Of a stretch of 64,000 nucleotides of DNA, positions 45,314 to 55,291 are shown piece after piece. Numbering within the stretch: position 1 is the stretch's first letter; every line of letters starts with the position of its first letter. The notes under the pieces were generated by a model. It searched no databases and was not told the origin of the DNA. It worked only from the letters and a program-made list of their open reading frames with translations. A program made the position numbers and the translations under genes. Source of the DNA: Segatella baroniae DSM 16972 = JCM 13447 (GTDB lineage Bacteria > Bacteroidota > Bacteroidia > Bacteroidales > Bacteroidaceae); NCBI RefSeq assembly GCF_000426585.1, contig NZ_AUFQ01000001.1, forward strand, positions 360,700-424,699. Direction: 5' to 3'.

Positions 45314-46672
45314 CTACATTTGGCTACTACAAGTTTGAAGGAGTGGGCAGGGCAAGATTTTTCTAATCTTGTAGACATAGATGGAGCTACCTCCGTTTCT
45401 TCGTTTGCTCACCTTTATATATCCTGTTTTCTTCAAGGCTTCGCCCATACGCTTGGCAACAAGTGGCTGGTGGGTATAAATATCCAAATAGGTGAGTATC
45501 TCCGTAGTGGTCATTAACGAATAGCTTTCATCCTCCGCTGGTTTCTCGAAGCAACGCAACAAAAGTTCCATCTCTGCGGTCTGTACTTGAAAGTCTTCAC
45601 TCTCCCTGTATAGCTCGGCTATCTCATCATCATCAAACCAATAGCGAAAACCTGACTTTAACAGAGCTTTGGCTTCAGCATAGACATTGTCCATTGAAAT
45701 ACGCTTGGCTTTCTCTATGTCTATGGAAAGAACTTCAAAGGGCAGGAACCGTCTGCAGCCTGTCGGGTCGGTAAGAAAGTCGTTGCCGTTCACCGATGCT
45801 ACGAAGCTTGCCAAGTGGGGATGCTCTTCCATGTACTTGTCGTAGGGCATGCGGTACTTGACCATCGGACAGGTGATGAGGTTTTTCAGTTCGTTCTCGT
45901 CCCGCTTATTGAGGGCTTTTAGTTGGTCGTCTATGTTTACGATAAGATTCTGACCGATATAGGTGAGTGTATCTTTCTCCTGTGGGTATATCTTGCCCGT
46001 ATAGCTGTAACCGTGCAGTTTAGGTGGACAGAGTAAATCGAGAAACGTTGTCTTGAACTTTCCCTGCTCACCTGTCAGTACAAGACAGGTGTGGTTACGG
46101 CACTCGCGGTCGTCCATTGCGTTGGCGACCACCGCCACAAGCCACTTGGTAAGGTACGGCAACCACTTTTCATTGTTGCGGACAACAACGCAGCTTGCCA
46201 AATCGAAAATTGTTTTCGGTGAAAAAGAAGATACATTACTATCCCTGCAACCGTCATCATCACAGCTACTGCTATCACCTATATCTATCAAGGGCAACTC
46301 TTTGAAATACTCTTGCACAGGGTTGATACGGGGAGAAAAGCTACTCTCGATGATGGAATACAGGTTCTCGGAGGAAGTTGATATGCCTTCCTCGCAATCG
46401 AGTTCCCTACGGAGCGTGTTGATTTCATAACGACCAACCTTTGCAAAATGACTACAACTCCTATTACGGTATTCTGTTCTGTCCAAAACCGTGTTGTATC
46501 TGAACTCGTAGTGCATGGAGAGGTAGGCTTCTATCTCTGCATTCTTGGACGAGCTACCCCTGCGATTGTGATTTTGCTTGTCGTTTATATTGCCTGCATC
46601 TGCTTCTCTTTTCATTATTTCCTTGAATTGGTTTCCAAGAGTGAAGTTAGGGTGAGAATGCGTAACTCCCAA
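45314..46672 (-). CDS. VapE-family (virulence-associated E) helicase-like ATPase
   Basis: This 452-residue SF3-like AAA+ protein has Walker A LTGEQGKFKTTFLDLL (near 200) and Walker B LIVNIDDQ, followed by sensor-like SFVASVNGNDFLTDPTGCRRFLPFEV. A C-terminal DUF3874-like helical part ends the protein. Together with the primase it forms the replication unit typical of Bacteroides mobilizable transposons. The N-terminal ATG is uncertain; an internal ATG at 46615 (MKREADAGNIND) is also plausible. Confidence 0.82.
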   Translation of the reverse strand: MGVTHSHPNFTLGNQFKEIMKREADAGNINDKQNHNRRGSSSKNAEIEAYLSMHYEFRYNTVLDRTEYRNRSCSHFAKVGRYEINTLRRELDCEEGISTSSENLYSIIESSFSPRINPVQEYFKELPLIDIGDSSSCDDDGCRDSNVSSFSPKTIFDLASCVVVRNNEKWLPYLTKWLVAVVANAMDDRECRNHTCLVLTGEQGKFKTTFLDLLCPPKLHGYSYTGKIYPQEKDTLTYIGQNLIVNIDDQLKALNKRDENELKNLITCPMVKYRMPYDKYMEEHPHLASFVASVNGNDFLTDPTGCRRFLPFEVLSIDIEKAKRISMDNVYAEAKALLKSGFRYWFDDDEIAELYRESEDFQVQTAEMELLLRCFEKPAEDESYSLMTTTEILTYLDIYTHQPLVAKRMGEALKKTGYIKVSKRRNGGSSIYVYKIRKILPCPLLQTCSSQM

Positions 46673-47225
46673 TCATTCAGAGACTTCTTGCATAATATTG
46701 CATCTGTTTGCTGCTAAATTCTTAGGGAAGCAAGTCAAAAAGAAGGGCATTTATTGCCTCATTAAGCAAAAATCGGGTGGTAAGAAGAAAAGATTGGCCG
46801 AAATATCGATGTCGTCGTTGGCTTTCAGATGCAGTCGTTTGCTTTGATTATCTTGTTAGCCTCATTTGGATAGTGACGAGAATATCAATCTGTCTGTCTC
46901 TTTTGTCCCTGTAACAGCGCCACAAGCTGCCACTTGAATGAAAAGTGATGGAATAAGAAATATCCAATATTAATTTTGCATAAGACAAGCTGCGCTCGGC
47001 AAAGGATAAGTGAACTTTCCTCTGCACTCGCTTGCATTGTCTTTGCAACAAAAGAAAAAAGACGGGGCAGGAAAACGCAAATGCGAACCGATGATGCGGA
47101 TTGCCCCTTTCCTTATTCTTCCCGATACTTCCCTGCTGTTCCCCACGGCTTTGAGAGGCGCACGCACTCCATTACCTTTGCCGATGGAAACAGGACAGAA
47201 CTGAAATAACAAACAATAACAAAAT
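46673..47225. other. Divergent intergenic region between vapE and the HTH genes
   Basis: No convincing gene; short frames here lack protein-like composition. It holds the promoter of the rightward HTH genes near its right end. The vapE promoter was not found. Confidence 0.5.
47150..47180 (+). promoter_or_regulatory. Promoter of the HTH gene pair
   Basis: TTTG at 47150-47153 and TACCTTTG at 47173-47180 are separated by 19 bases, a full match to the Bacteroidetes sigma-ABfr -33/-7 arrangement. The predicted start is near 47187, about 40 bases before the first HTH gene. Confidence 0.65.
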
Positions 47226-47522
47226 ATGATTATGAACTATTACGTCATTACGGAAACCAATTGGGCAAAGCTTCGGGATGAAATCTTGAGCCTTGCAGAA
47301 TGCTGCCACAAGGCATTCGGAGAGAAGAGTAAACACACGGACTGGCTGCACAACGGCGATGTGTGCCGACTGCTGAACATCAGCAAGCGCACCTTGCAGC
47401 ATTATCGGGATACGGGTGTGCTGCCGTTTACACAAATCGGACACAAGTGCTATTACAAGCGCGAGGATGTGGAAGCATTGCTTCTTACGAAGTCGAACAA
47501 ACCTAAAAACAGACAGATATGA
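47226..47522 (+). CDS. Helix-turn-helix protein (excisionase/MerR-like)
   Basis: This 98-residue protein has a winged HTH: HNGDVCRLLNISKRTLQHYRDTGVLPFTQIGHKCYYKREDVEALL (about 41-85). Such small proteins control excision and transfer in Bacteroides elements. Its stop overlaps the next start (ATGATG), so the pair is translated together. A second ATG two codons in is an alternative start. Confidence 0.85.
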   Translation: MIMNYYVITETNWAKLRDEILSLAECCHKAFGEKSKHTDWLHNGDVCRLLNISKRTLQHYRDTGVLPFTQIGHKCYYKREDVEALLLTKSNKPKNRQI

Positions 47523-47812
47523 TGGAAACAGCAAGAGATTTGAACATGGAGACGGACGAGATGCAGTTGGTCGTCTCGGCATTGAGAGGTGTAGGGAAAC
47601 GGATTGTGGAAGTGGCACAGACACACAAGCCACTCTTTGCAGGCGAACTTTTCCTCACGGGCAAGGAAGTGTGCGAGCGACTGTATATCAGTCCTCGCAC
47701 CTTGCAGAACTACCGCGATAGGAAGGTTATTCCCTATACGCAGTTTGCAGGGAAAATACTCTATAAGGCTTCTGACTTGGAGAAGCTTTTGAAAGAAAAC
47801 TATAAGCCCTAA
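47519..47812 (+). CDS. Helix-turn-helix protein (excisionase/MerR-like), paralogue of its neighbour
   Basis: This 97-residue winged-HTH protein has FLTGKEVCERLYISPRTLQNYRDRKVIPYTQFAGKILYKASDLEKLL (about 47-93). It shares the TLQ-x-YRD and PxTQ core with the preceding protein, so one probably arose by duplication. The pair may act as a heterodimeric switch for the element. Confidence 0.85.
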   Translation: MMETARDLNMETDEMQLVVSALRGVGKRIVEVAQTHKPLFAGELFLTGKEVCERLYISPRTLQNYRDRKVIPYTQFAGKILYKASDLEKLLKENYKP

Positions 47813-47879
47813 AATACATTATAAAAACTATGTGTTGGATAATTTTATAGGTTTCTTTCCGGGAAATAAATTATAAACA

Positions 47880-47887
47880 TATCTTTG
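47880..47887 (+). promoter_or_regulatory. Candidate -7 element of vsr
   Basis: TATCTTTG followed by CA matches TAnnTTTG and is identical to the -7 element of the methyltransferase operon at 58952-58959. It lies 18 bases before the vsr ATG. The -33 position is poor. Confidence 0.5.
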
Positions 47888-47905
47888 CAGGAAAGATACT
47901 CCCTA

Positions 47906-48382
47906 ATGGATATTTGGAATAAGGAAAAGAGGTCAGAATGCATGTCAAGAATTCGGTCAAAGAATACAAAACCGGAATTGGCATTGCGCAAGGCTCTCTT
48001 TGCAAGAGGATTTCGGTATCGTGTAAACGATAAAAAACTACCAGGGAAGCCTGATATTGTTTTACCAAAATATAAAACGGTAATCTTTATACATGGCTGT
48101 TTTTGGCATGGACACGAGGATTGTAAATATGCCTACATTCCGAAAACAAATACAAAATTCTGGATTGATAAAATCACCTCAAATGCTGAAAGGGACAAGG
48201 TTAATGCCGAAAAACTTACGGCTTTGGGTTGGAATGTATTAGCGGTTTGGGAGTGTGAAATAAGACATACTCACAAACAGAACCTTACGCCATTAATTGA
48301 TAGAGTTGAGGCGGAAATACTCGTAAACATGACGAAGAAAATTTCTATGAAGTTTTATCAAGAACGCGCAAACGAAATCTAA
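47906..48382 (+). CDS. vsr: Very short patch repair endonuclease
   Basis: This 158-residue strand-specific endonuclease nicks at T:G mismatches left by deamination of 5-methylcytosine. The catalytic Asp is D50 in LPGKPDIVL. The zinc and catalytic histidine region is FIHGCFWHGHEDCKYA (H63, H68, H70, C73). The ATG at 47906 gives the normal MDIWNKEKRSECMSRIRSKNT start; a TTG at 47885 would add seven residues. It is on the strand opposite to the methyltransferase operon but is its functional companion. Confidence 0.92.
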   Translation: MDIWNKEKRSECMSRIRSKNTKPELALRKALFARGFRYRVNDKKLPGKPDIVLPKYKTVIFIHGCFWHGHEDCKYAYIPKTNTKFWIDKITSNAERDKVNAEKLTALGWNVLAVWECEIRHTHKQNLTPLIDRVEAEILVNMTKKISMKFYQERANEI

Positions 48383-48427
48383 TTATTGCTGAAAAACTCG
48401 TTGAATATAAGTCTTTAAAAGACTAAT

Positions 48428-49126
48428 TCAAATAATCTTATCGCCAAATCTATTAGTTCCCAAGTACTTTTCAAAAACATAATCTATAGTTACATCTTTT
48501 TCAAAATGATGACGTAGCATTTTTACTCTTTCTTCATAGGGTATTCCTCCGATATCAGTCCATTTTCTAGGGAAACCTAATTCTTCTTCAATATCATCGA
48601 ATGATTTCCCGCCTGCTGTGATGATATATACAAAATATTCTACAGGATCAATGATGTGGCCAAAGGTTTTAAAGCAATCACTAATAAGCTATAGTAATAA
48701 AACAAAATATTTTTTACAAGCAGTAATAACATCATCTTTGGGAATTAGACCATCAATTTTTTCGTCTAAAAAATAGTCAAAAAAATATTGTACTTGCATT
48801 TGATTCTCTTCATCACGAAATATTCTTCCACTACTTAGTGGATAACACCCAACTTTTTGAGATAGATTTCGGACTTCTACAAAATACTTGGCTAAATCAT
48901 TTTGTTTTAATATGTTTTGGTGTTGTTCATACCAATTTTTGAAATCAGGAATGCCCTTCATTGCAGCTTGCAATGAAAAAGTTATACTTCGCGAGGCACT
49001 TGTAAAAGCACTTAAATAAAATCTTGCGCCCAAAAAAATATCTTGATTGCGTGTTGATTCCTCTAATTTAGATAAGAAAAAGTCTGTTTCTTTTATTTTG
49101 TCTTCTACTATCCCAAAACTTCTCAT
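48428..49126 (-). pseudogene. Unknown last gene of the defence operon, interrupted by an in-frame amber codon
   Basis: The frame from MRSFGIVEDKIKETDFF reads 145 codons to a TAG at 48689-48691. It then stays open in the same frame for 86 more codons (LISDCFKTFGHIIDPVEYFV, DDIEEELGFPRKWTDIGG, YVFEKYLGTNRFGDKII) to a TGA. The composition is equally protein-like on both sides, so a sense codon has probably become TAG in a protein of about 232 residues. I do not recognise the family. The gene starts 6 bases after the AIPR stop and is alpha-helical with conserved-looking aromatic residues. It may be a dedicated sixth or seventh component. Confidence 0.7.
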
Positions 49127-49132
49127 TACACT

Positions 49133-51496
49133 TCAATTTTCTGTAAACCCGTGTTTTTTCAATTTTTCTAAATTCAGGTAGAACGTATATCTTTTACGGT
49201 CATCCAATGTTTTTCGTCCTTGTAAAACATCATTCATCACTTTCCACTTCCAATCTTCCAAAATACGTTTACGTCTGTCCCAATCAACCATTTTTCGAAT
49301 TAATTCCAAAGTAATTTCGGTTGAAGCTGTATTATCGTTTTTACTATGGATAGTCTCTGTAATTGATTCTTCTTGTACTGCTAATCTGTCAGCTTCTTCT
49401 AATAACTCTATATTGTGCTGGCAAACTTTCTCAAAAACTGCCATTGCTCTACTGCGGTCAGAATCATTAAAATTTCTGTTATTCTTGACTTTGTATGCCG
49501 CGTCGCTTGCTGTCGTCTGTTGATTAATCGACAAAAAGCCAGAATCACGTCCCCACTTTTCAATCTTTTTCCACAAAGCAAATGGAATTGAGCGAATAAT
49601 ACCCTCTTCGTGTTGAGCTGTCTTCTCTTTATTTTCATTATCAGCTACTGTATTTCGTTTTGGTGGATTGGTTTCGTCTATCAGTTCGGTTTTTATATCA
49701 TTGGCATTGAAAGTCCAAGAATATTTTTTGACTTGCTCCCAACACTCCTCTTTTTTAGCCCATTCAATGTAGTGTGTTACGGGAGAATTATCCAAAATGA
49801 ACTGATTTACTTGTTTCATCAAATCATAAATACAATCGGACAATGCTTGCGATATTTTCTGATTTTTCCATATTTTAAACAAATCTAATTTATCGTTTGT
49901 TAAAATATTTAATAACGACAGCGTATAAGGTACGACTACTTGTCGCAATTCACCAATATTGTAATCGTTTAGCTTTGTTCCATAACGTTTTTCTGCAGTT
50001 TTAAACAAAATGCATTTTGCAATTGCATCTTCAAAATACACATTATTGATTTTCTTAATATTATCTGGAATATTATTATTGATAAACCTTGCATAGTTTT
50101 TTTCGTTTCCTCGCACTACAATATTTGGACTAATTACTAATTTCCTGCCATCGTATATTTCTTGGTATGCATTTATATATTTTGCAAGTTCTACCTTGGA
50201 GAACATCTGATTTTTTGGGTATTTCAGGTCGAATGCTTTTTGGCGTGATTTGGTAAACCCTTCTCTGCTTCGCAAAGTTTTGTACTGTCCACGTGCACGT
50301 TCGAAAAACCAGCATGTCTGCATATTGCTATCACTTGTTATTGGCGACAATATGTGACGAGATAGTTTTTCAAAAGCAACCAAAGCGGGATTATTCGCCG
50401 AAAAGTCAGCATCATTAACTTTGTTTTGAGTGTTGGCATAACGAGAAATGCGAGACACAATTTCACTGTATTGGTCAGGTTTTTCAATAATTGAAAATTT
50501 TACTTGTACAAAAATGTTTGAAATATCCGCTTTATCTTTCTTTGCGGTGTTGTATATTGAGGCAGTTGTCTGTCCTCCGTTTACAATTTGTAGATTACTG
50601 ATTTTTCGTATATAACGATTGGTTTTGTCAAGCACCAGATGGTCGGCAGTAGCGGCAATACCATTGTTGAATGCGAAGAACATATGTGGTTCTGTTTTAA
50701 TAGTATCACGTATGCCCTTGTTTATTTTACCTGTGAATTGCAGAAATGAGCGTACATTTTGTTCTAACAACCGTGCCCCATATTTTTCATAAAGTTTTGC
50801 CAAACAAGTACCAGGGATGATTGCAATGTACGATTTATAATCGGGGTTATCAGTTGGAGCAGATAAACAGGGAATTTCAAATTTTTCACCTTCAAAATCC
50901 TCAAAATCAAGTTCAATTGGCACACGAGACTGTTCTGAAATTTTATACAGATAATTTGTATCAGTTACCTTGTAAAACATATTGTATCCGCAAATAGTTG
51001 CACTCTGCGGAAAATCGCCTTTGTATTCACCGTTAGTAAGGATTATAACATTTACCCGAACAAGATTGTCTTTTAGCTCTTGAAAATTAGCTAATGTATT
51101 GGCAAATTCAAAAATTGGCGACGATTCAGCAACTTCATTTGCATAGTCGTTGTAGATGGCTTTACGGAAAAAGTTTGTGATTCGTTTTGTGGCTGTCTCT
51201 ATATCGGCTTTTGAAATGCTTTTTATTGCCTCGGAATTGTCAAAAATAGAGATAAATAAATCGACTGTTTCGTAATTGTCCGATATTGCGTAGGCATTTA
51301 TTTTATGCTGATTGCGTGTGCCTAGTGCTTTTTCATCATAGGCAATGGCGGCATTTTCGGTTTCGCCTGCCTCTGCAAGCATTTCAACGGCAAGGCGTGT
51401 AAATGTCTGTTCTTGTGTATCGCCTTCTTCGCTACCTGCCTGCAACGAAACAATATCCGACAATAATGACTGATAGAATTTATTTATTTCATTCAT
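49133..51496 (-). CDS. AIPR (abortive infection phage resistance) family protein
   Basis: This 787-residue protein matches the AIPR family in its central region: LLEQNVRSFLQFTGKINKGI, HMFFAFNNGIAATADHL, IVNGGQTTASIYNT, then VQVKFSIIEKPDQYSEIVSRISRYANTQNKV. AIPR proteins are associated with phage exclusion and with Z1/MORC-type gene clusters, and are thought to contact nucleic acid; the mechanism is not known. A coiled C-terminal region (about 640-787) has no match I can name. It overlaps the DUF4420 gene by 4 bases (ATGA). Confidence 0.88.
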   Translation of the reverse strand: MNEINKFYQSLLSDIVSLQAGSEEGDTQEQTFTRLAVEMLAEAGETENAAIAYDEKALGTRNQHKINAYAISDNYETVDLFISIFDNSEAIKSISKADIETATKRITNFFRKAIYNDYANEVAESSPIFEFANTLANFQELKDNLVRVNVIILTNGEYKGDFPQSATICGYNMFYKVTDTNYLYKISEQSRVPIELDFEDFEGEKFEIPCLSAPTDNPDYKSYIAIIPGTCLAKLYEKYGARLLEQNVRSFLQFTGKINKGIRDTIKTEPHMFFAFNNGIAATADHLVLDKTNRYIRKISNLQIVNGGQTTASIYNTAKKDKADISNIFVQVKFSIIEKPDQYSEIVSRISRYANTQNKVNDADFSANNPALVAFEKLSRHILSPITSDSNMQTCWFFERARGQYKTLRSREGFTKSRQKAFDLKYPKNQMFSKVELAKYINAYQEIYDGRKLVISPNIVVRGNEKNYARFINNNIPDNIKKINNVYFEDAIAKCILFKTAEKRYGTKLNDYNIGELRQVVVPYTLSLLNILTNDKLDLFKIWKNQKISQALSDCIYDLMKQVNQFILDNSPVTHYIEWAKKEECWEQVKKYSWTFNANDIKTELIDETNPPKRNTVADNENKEKTAQHEEGIIRSIPFALWKKIEKWGRDSGFLSINQQTTASDAAYKVKNNRNFNDSDRSRAMAVFEKVCQHNIELLEEADRLAVQEESITETIHSKNDNTASTEITLELIRKMVDWDRRKRILEDWKWKVMNDVLQGRKTLDDRKRYTFYLNLEKLKKHGFTEN

Positions 51497-52500
51497 GATT
51501 GTTTAAGTGTGTTGAATAGTTGATTTTCAGAAACTAAATACTCATCGCACATTGCAAGAATGACAGCGTATCTTACATCGCTTACACCACTGCGAAGTTC
51601 ATTCTCTCTAATGCGAGGAAAATTATTTTCAACTTTGTAAAAATTCTCGCTGCGGATTTGGTAAAACTTGTCCTGATAAAACGGTTCATGTCTATCCAGA
51701 TATCCGGCTTCAAACAGTTTGGCATTAAAAAGCGACAAAGCAGGTGTGTCATTTTCGAGAAACTTACGAATTTCGGAAATTTTTTGGCAAAGCGTTTGTC
51801 CGTTACCGTTTGAAATCTCGACTGAAAGATGAAATAAAAATAGATTGTTGAGCAAGGTTTCGTCTAACTGCCTTTCTCCGTTGATGGTTACTGTCTGCGG
51901 ATTATTGGTTGAGGTAGTTTTGACTTCCACTGCCCAACTATTGTCCTGAAAATCGCGTAATGCCCTATCAACACCAACCCAAGTGTTAAGCACACTATTG
52001 GGTCTGTTATTGAATTGTGCTAAAAATTTTCTCAAAAAATGTAATTCACCGAAAAGTCCTTGTTGCTCATCAGGTGTTAAACCTGTCGAACTGTTTTTAT
52101 CAAAAAGCATTTTCCATTTTTCCAGCTGATTGACAATAGTCCGACTTATTTTCTCTTCGGTATTCAGAGTAATAACCGACTGTATCAGGTTTTTACACAA
52201 AATAGCGAAAACATCTCGGTTGTTAGGGTGTAACAATTGGATTATCAATAGACGAGAGTTTGGGAAAGTGGTATCGGCTAATAACATAACTTTCAATTCT
52301 CTCAAATTGACGAATGAAGAAATATCCATGTGTATATTGTTACTGAAAGTAAATGCTATGCCATAATACATTTCAGGGTACTGAAATGTAGCATAAACAT
52401 AAAAAGGTATGTCGCTTGAATATAGGCGTTTAACCAATCCGGTATTCTTCTCTTCCTCCAACGTTTTCCACAATTTGGATATGTGATTACTATTCGTCAT
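51493..52500 (-). CDS. PD-(D/E)XK motif protein (DUF4420)
   Basis: This 335-residue restriction-endonuclease-fold protein starts at MTNSNHISKLWKTLEEE. The ATG at 52500 overlaps the Z1 gene by 11 bases; the longer frame to 52554 lacks support. Candidate active-site residues are E152 (QGLFGELHFL), D183 (RALRDFQ) and E192-x-K194 (WAVEVKTT). It is the most complete nuclease in the cluster and the likely DNA-cutting subunit. The family co-occurs with Z1 and MORC proteins. Confidence 0.87.
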   Translation of the reverse strand: MTNSNHISKLWKTLEEEKNTGLVKRLYSSDIPFYVYATFQYPEMYYGIAFTFSNNIHMDISSFVNLRELKVMLLADTTFPNSRLLIIQLLHPNNRDVFAILCKNLIQSVITLNTEEKISRTIVNQLEKWKMLFDKNSSTGLTPDEQQGLFGELHFLRKFLAQFNNRPNSVLNTWVGVDRALRDFQDNSWAVEVKTTSTNNPQTVTINGERQLDETLLNNLFLFHLSVEISNGNGQTLCQKISEIRKFLENDTPALSLFNAKLFEAGYLDRHEPFYQDKFYQIRSENFYKVENNFPRIRENELRSGVSDVRYAVILAMCDEYLVSENQLFNTLKQS

Positions 52501-55291
52501 AAACATTATCGTTTTCGTTGTTAAATAAAATCTCTGTTTCTGCAAATTCTGCAACCTGATTTACTGCGTATGAAATTGCAATGTTGGTACTGCTGCTTGG
52601 AAACGATATTACAAAACCAATAAATGGATCGTCTGTTTTGCTGTACGAAATCGTGCCATTTTGTATATTTCCATGTTTATCCTTGACATTTGCACATTCA
52701 GGATTAAGCGGATAAATCAGCAAAAGCGGATTTGTACGCGGGCGGAATTCTTGTCGAACAATTTCGGGTGCAGGATAATCTTTGTCCCAAACTCTGTTTA
52801 GCTCTGCCTTTCGCTGCCGTGTCCGTTCCAATGCTGCGTTTATCAAATCTTCGTCCAAATCAATAAATTCATCGGTTTGATTTCCAACAATGTGATTTTT
52901 ACGAATGTAGTAAGTGTTCCAATTTGTATCTTCGGCGCGGTTACGGTCAAAACAGCCCGCTTGTATGCTGCTTGAAAATGTATACTGTACTGCAGGTTGA
53001 TTTTTATTCATTACAACTACACTCCATGAGGTTAATTCGCCCTTTTTCACGAGTTCCTGAATGTAATTACTAATCATATCCAGATCAACTTTTTTTAGAC
53101 TATCGGCAACTTTGAATTTTGAGAGATAATCACAAACATCATCGGGCGAAACATTACGCCACAAATAATTGTTGCCTTTCTTTTCCGGCATTCCTTGTGC
53201 TGAAATAAAACTGTCAGTTGCAATCAAATTTCTTTTCTTAATGCCTTTATCCATTGGTAGTTGATAGCTTTCTATCAATCTGCCCGCCCATGAAACGGAA
53301 ATCTGTTTTGCATAGCGCATTTTTGAAACAGAAGTAATTTGCAGACTGCCAGGGTGGGTGCGGACTTTTAAAGCGTAATTTTCCGGTGTTCCTCCCGATT
53401 CAGCCAAATAGTTAAATTCGCCTCGCAACTCCTCACTTGCAATAGTTATGTGTCTGAACCATTCATTCAGCTCTTCGCTTGTGAATAAGCGACACAAATC
53501 AACATATCCGGGGCGATATCCAAACCAACGCCCCATTTGCATAAGTGTATCGTACATTTTTGAGGCACGCAAGAAGTAACTTACCGAGAGTCCTTCCAAG
53601 GTTAAACCTCGTGAAAGTTTATCCCCGCCGATAGCGATTACTGAAATTCCGTTCTTTTCGTTTTCGTAGTAAGTCAAACAATCGCCCGAAGTTCCGTTAA
53701 TTGATTTTACTTCAATCTTCTGTACTGCCTTAAAAAGCACAGGTTTGATTTCTTCCCACGAGTGTACAGATAAATTTTTGTCAATATCGCTAAATTTTGA
53801 CTCTTTTATTTCGTTGGTTATAGTTTTGTATGATTTGTAATTTGCTGTGTCATCTTCCAAAATCTTACGAAATTCTTCATAAATAGCAGTGTCGCTCGCT
53901 TCAATCTCGTGTTTGTAATAATTGAAAAGATTTTCGACTAACTCTTTTATGTGGTTTTGCCACATTTGAAAACGAGAAATATGAATGAGCATTGAATTGT
54001 GTTTTGTACCCTGCCCCCTGGCTATTCGGATAGCGCAAGTAACGATAAAACATTTTACTGCTATTCTCAGAGATTCAGGAATATCTTCGAATTTTGGTTT
54101 GTCATCATCTTTTTTGTGTCCTTGTGGCACAAAAAAATCATAATCTTTTATGGGATAGACTATTGGAAGCAAATCGCTGTTTGTATCATCTGGAATTATA
54201 GAAGTACCGAAAACCTTTTCGGGACCAATATAATTTGTTGGGGCAGGAATATTAATGATAAAGTCACGTGGAAACAAATCGTCCTCGTTCTGCGGAATAA
54301 AAATGTTGGCAAATGGCGTTGCTGTATAGCCAACATAAGCAGAACGATTGAATAGAGAAATTATGCTGCAAATATTTCTATTTATCGTTGTAGGGTCCAA
54401 TTCTTTACGATTGGTATTGATAGAGGCATTGTCTGCTTCATCGTCAATAATAAGCAGAGATTTGTTTGTGATTTTTTCATTTATGGTCTGGGTTTGCAAC
54501 CACTTGTACAAACGGGTTAAAACAGAAGCATTTTTCTTTACAACTAATAGAATTGGCTGTGGTGCATTGAAATTGAAGCCTGCCGTATTGGTTGCTCTGC
54601 TTGTGAAATCACCTTTTTCCAGACTTGTCGTATATGAATTGGCTATAGCATTATCAAAACCAGGAATAAGTCCAACTCCGATTTTTGTTGTATTATTCAT
54701 TGTGTAGGCTCTTTCGTATTGCGTATCAAAGCCTAAAAAACCTTCGTCTATGCGGTTCTGTGTTTGGCTTCGCAGATTATTGTGAATACCTGCCAAAACG
54801 ATGATAAGATTAAACCCTGCGTCAGCAGCTTTGCAAATAAGCCCTGTATAATTAGCCGTTTTACCTGATTGAACTTGTCCTACAACAAGTCCTTTTTTCG
54901 AGATTTGAATTTCATTGCGTTGAGGGTTAAAAAGTTTGTCCAAGACTCTGTCGGTCAGCTCATCCAATTGCAAAATTACACTTGGCGCAAACTTTTTATG
55001 CTTTTCCAAATATTCTGCATAGCGCATCCAAAACTCCCACTTTGACATCTTGTTTGCCCGAAAATCTTTCAACCAAGGCTCGCGGCGTTCTCTGCCTTCC
55101 AAAATTTGGAATGCATCAATCTTAACGCTATACATTGAAAGTAAATCGTTTTTCAACTTTACAGCATCAACGTCTGGATAAATCATTTTTGCCTTAATGG
55201 CCGCTTCGTTTATCTCGCTGTCAGTAACACTTGCTTTTCTGCCAATTATACTCTGGCATATCTCTATCGCTACTTGGTAATTATCATTCAT
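52490..55291 (-). CDS. Z1-domain superfamily II helicase/ATPase
   Basis: This 933-residue protein has Walker A GQVQSGKT (138-145), a DEAD-like box LLIIDDEADNASIN and the Thr-Ala-Thr motif YVGYTATPFANIFIP. The Z1 signature is IAIGGDKLSRGLTLEGLSVS, then MYDTLMQMGRWFGYRPGYVDLCRLF. Z1 proteins are predicted DNA translocases that work with MORC ATPases and nucleases. The start codon lies directly against the MORC stop (no gap). Confidence 0.92.
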   Translation of the reverse strand: MNDNYQVAIEICQSIIGRKASVTDSEINEAAIKAKMIYPDVDAVKLKNDLLSMYSVKIDAFQILEGRERREPWLKDFRANKMSKWEFWMRYAEYLEKHKKFAPSVILQLDELTDRVLDKLFNPQRNEIQISKKGLVVGQVQSGKTANYTGLICKAADAGFNLIIVLAGIHNNLRSQTQNRIDEGFLGFDTQYERAYTMNNTTKIGVGLIPGFDNAIANSYTTSLEKGDFTSRATNTAGFNFNAPQPILLVVKKNASVLTRLYKWLQTQTINEKITNKSLLIIDDEADNASINTNRKELDPTTINRNICSIISLFNRSAYVGYTATPFANIFIPQNEDDLFPRDFIINIPAPTNYIGPEKVFGTSIIPDDTNSDLLPIVYPIKDYDFFVPQGHKKDDDKPKFEDIPESLRIAVKCFIVTCAIRIARGQGTKHNSMLIHISRFQMWQNHIKELVENLFNYYKHEIEASDTAIYEEFRKILEDDTANYKSYKTITNEIKESKFSDIDKNLSVHSWEEIKPVLFKAVQKIEVKSINGTSGDCLTYYENEKNGISVIAIGGDKLSRGLTLEGLSVSYFLRASKMYDTLMQMGRWFGYRPGYVDLCRLFTSEELNEWFRHITIASEELRGEFNYLAESGGTPENYALKVRTHPGSLQITSVSKMRYAKQISVSWAGRLIESYQLPMDKGIKKRNLIATDSFISAQGMPEKKGNNYLWRNVSPDDVCDYLSKFKVADSLKKVDLDMISNYIQELVKKGELTSWSVVVMNKNQPAVQYTFSSSIQAGCFDRNRAEDTNWNTYYIRKNHIVGNQTDEFIDLDEDLINAALERTRQRKAELNRVWDKDYPAPEIVRQEFRPRTNPLLLIYPLNPECANVKDKHGNIQNGTISYSKTDDPFIGFVISFPSSSTNIAISYAVNQVAEFAETEILFNNENDNVYDE

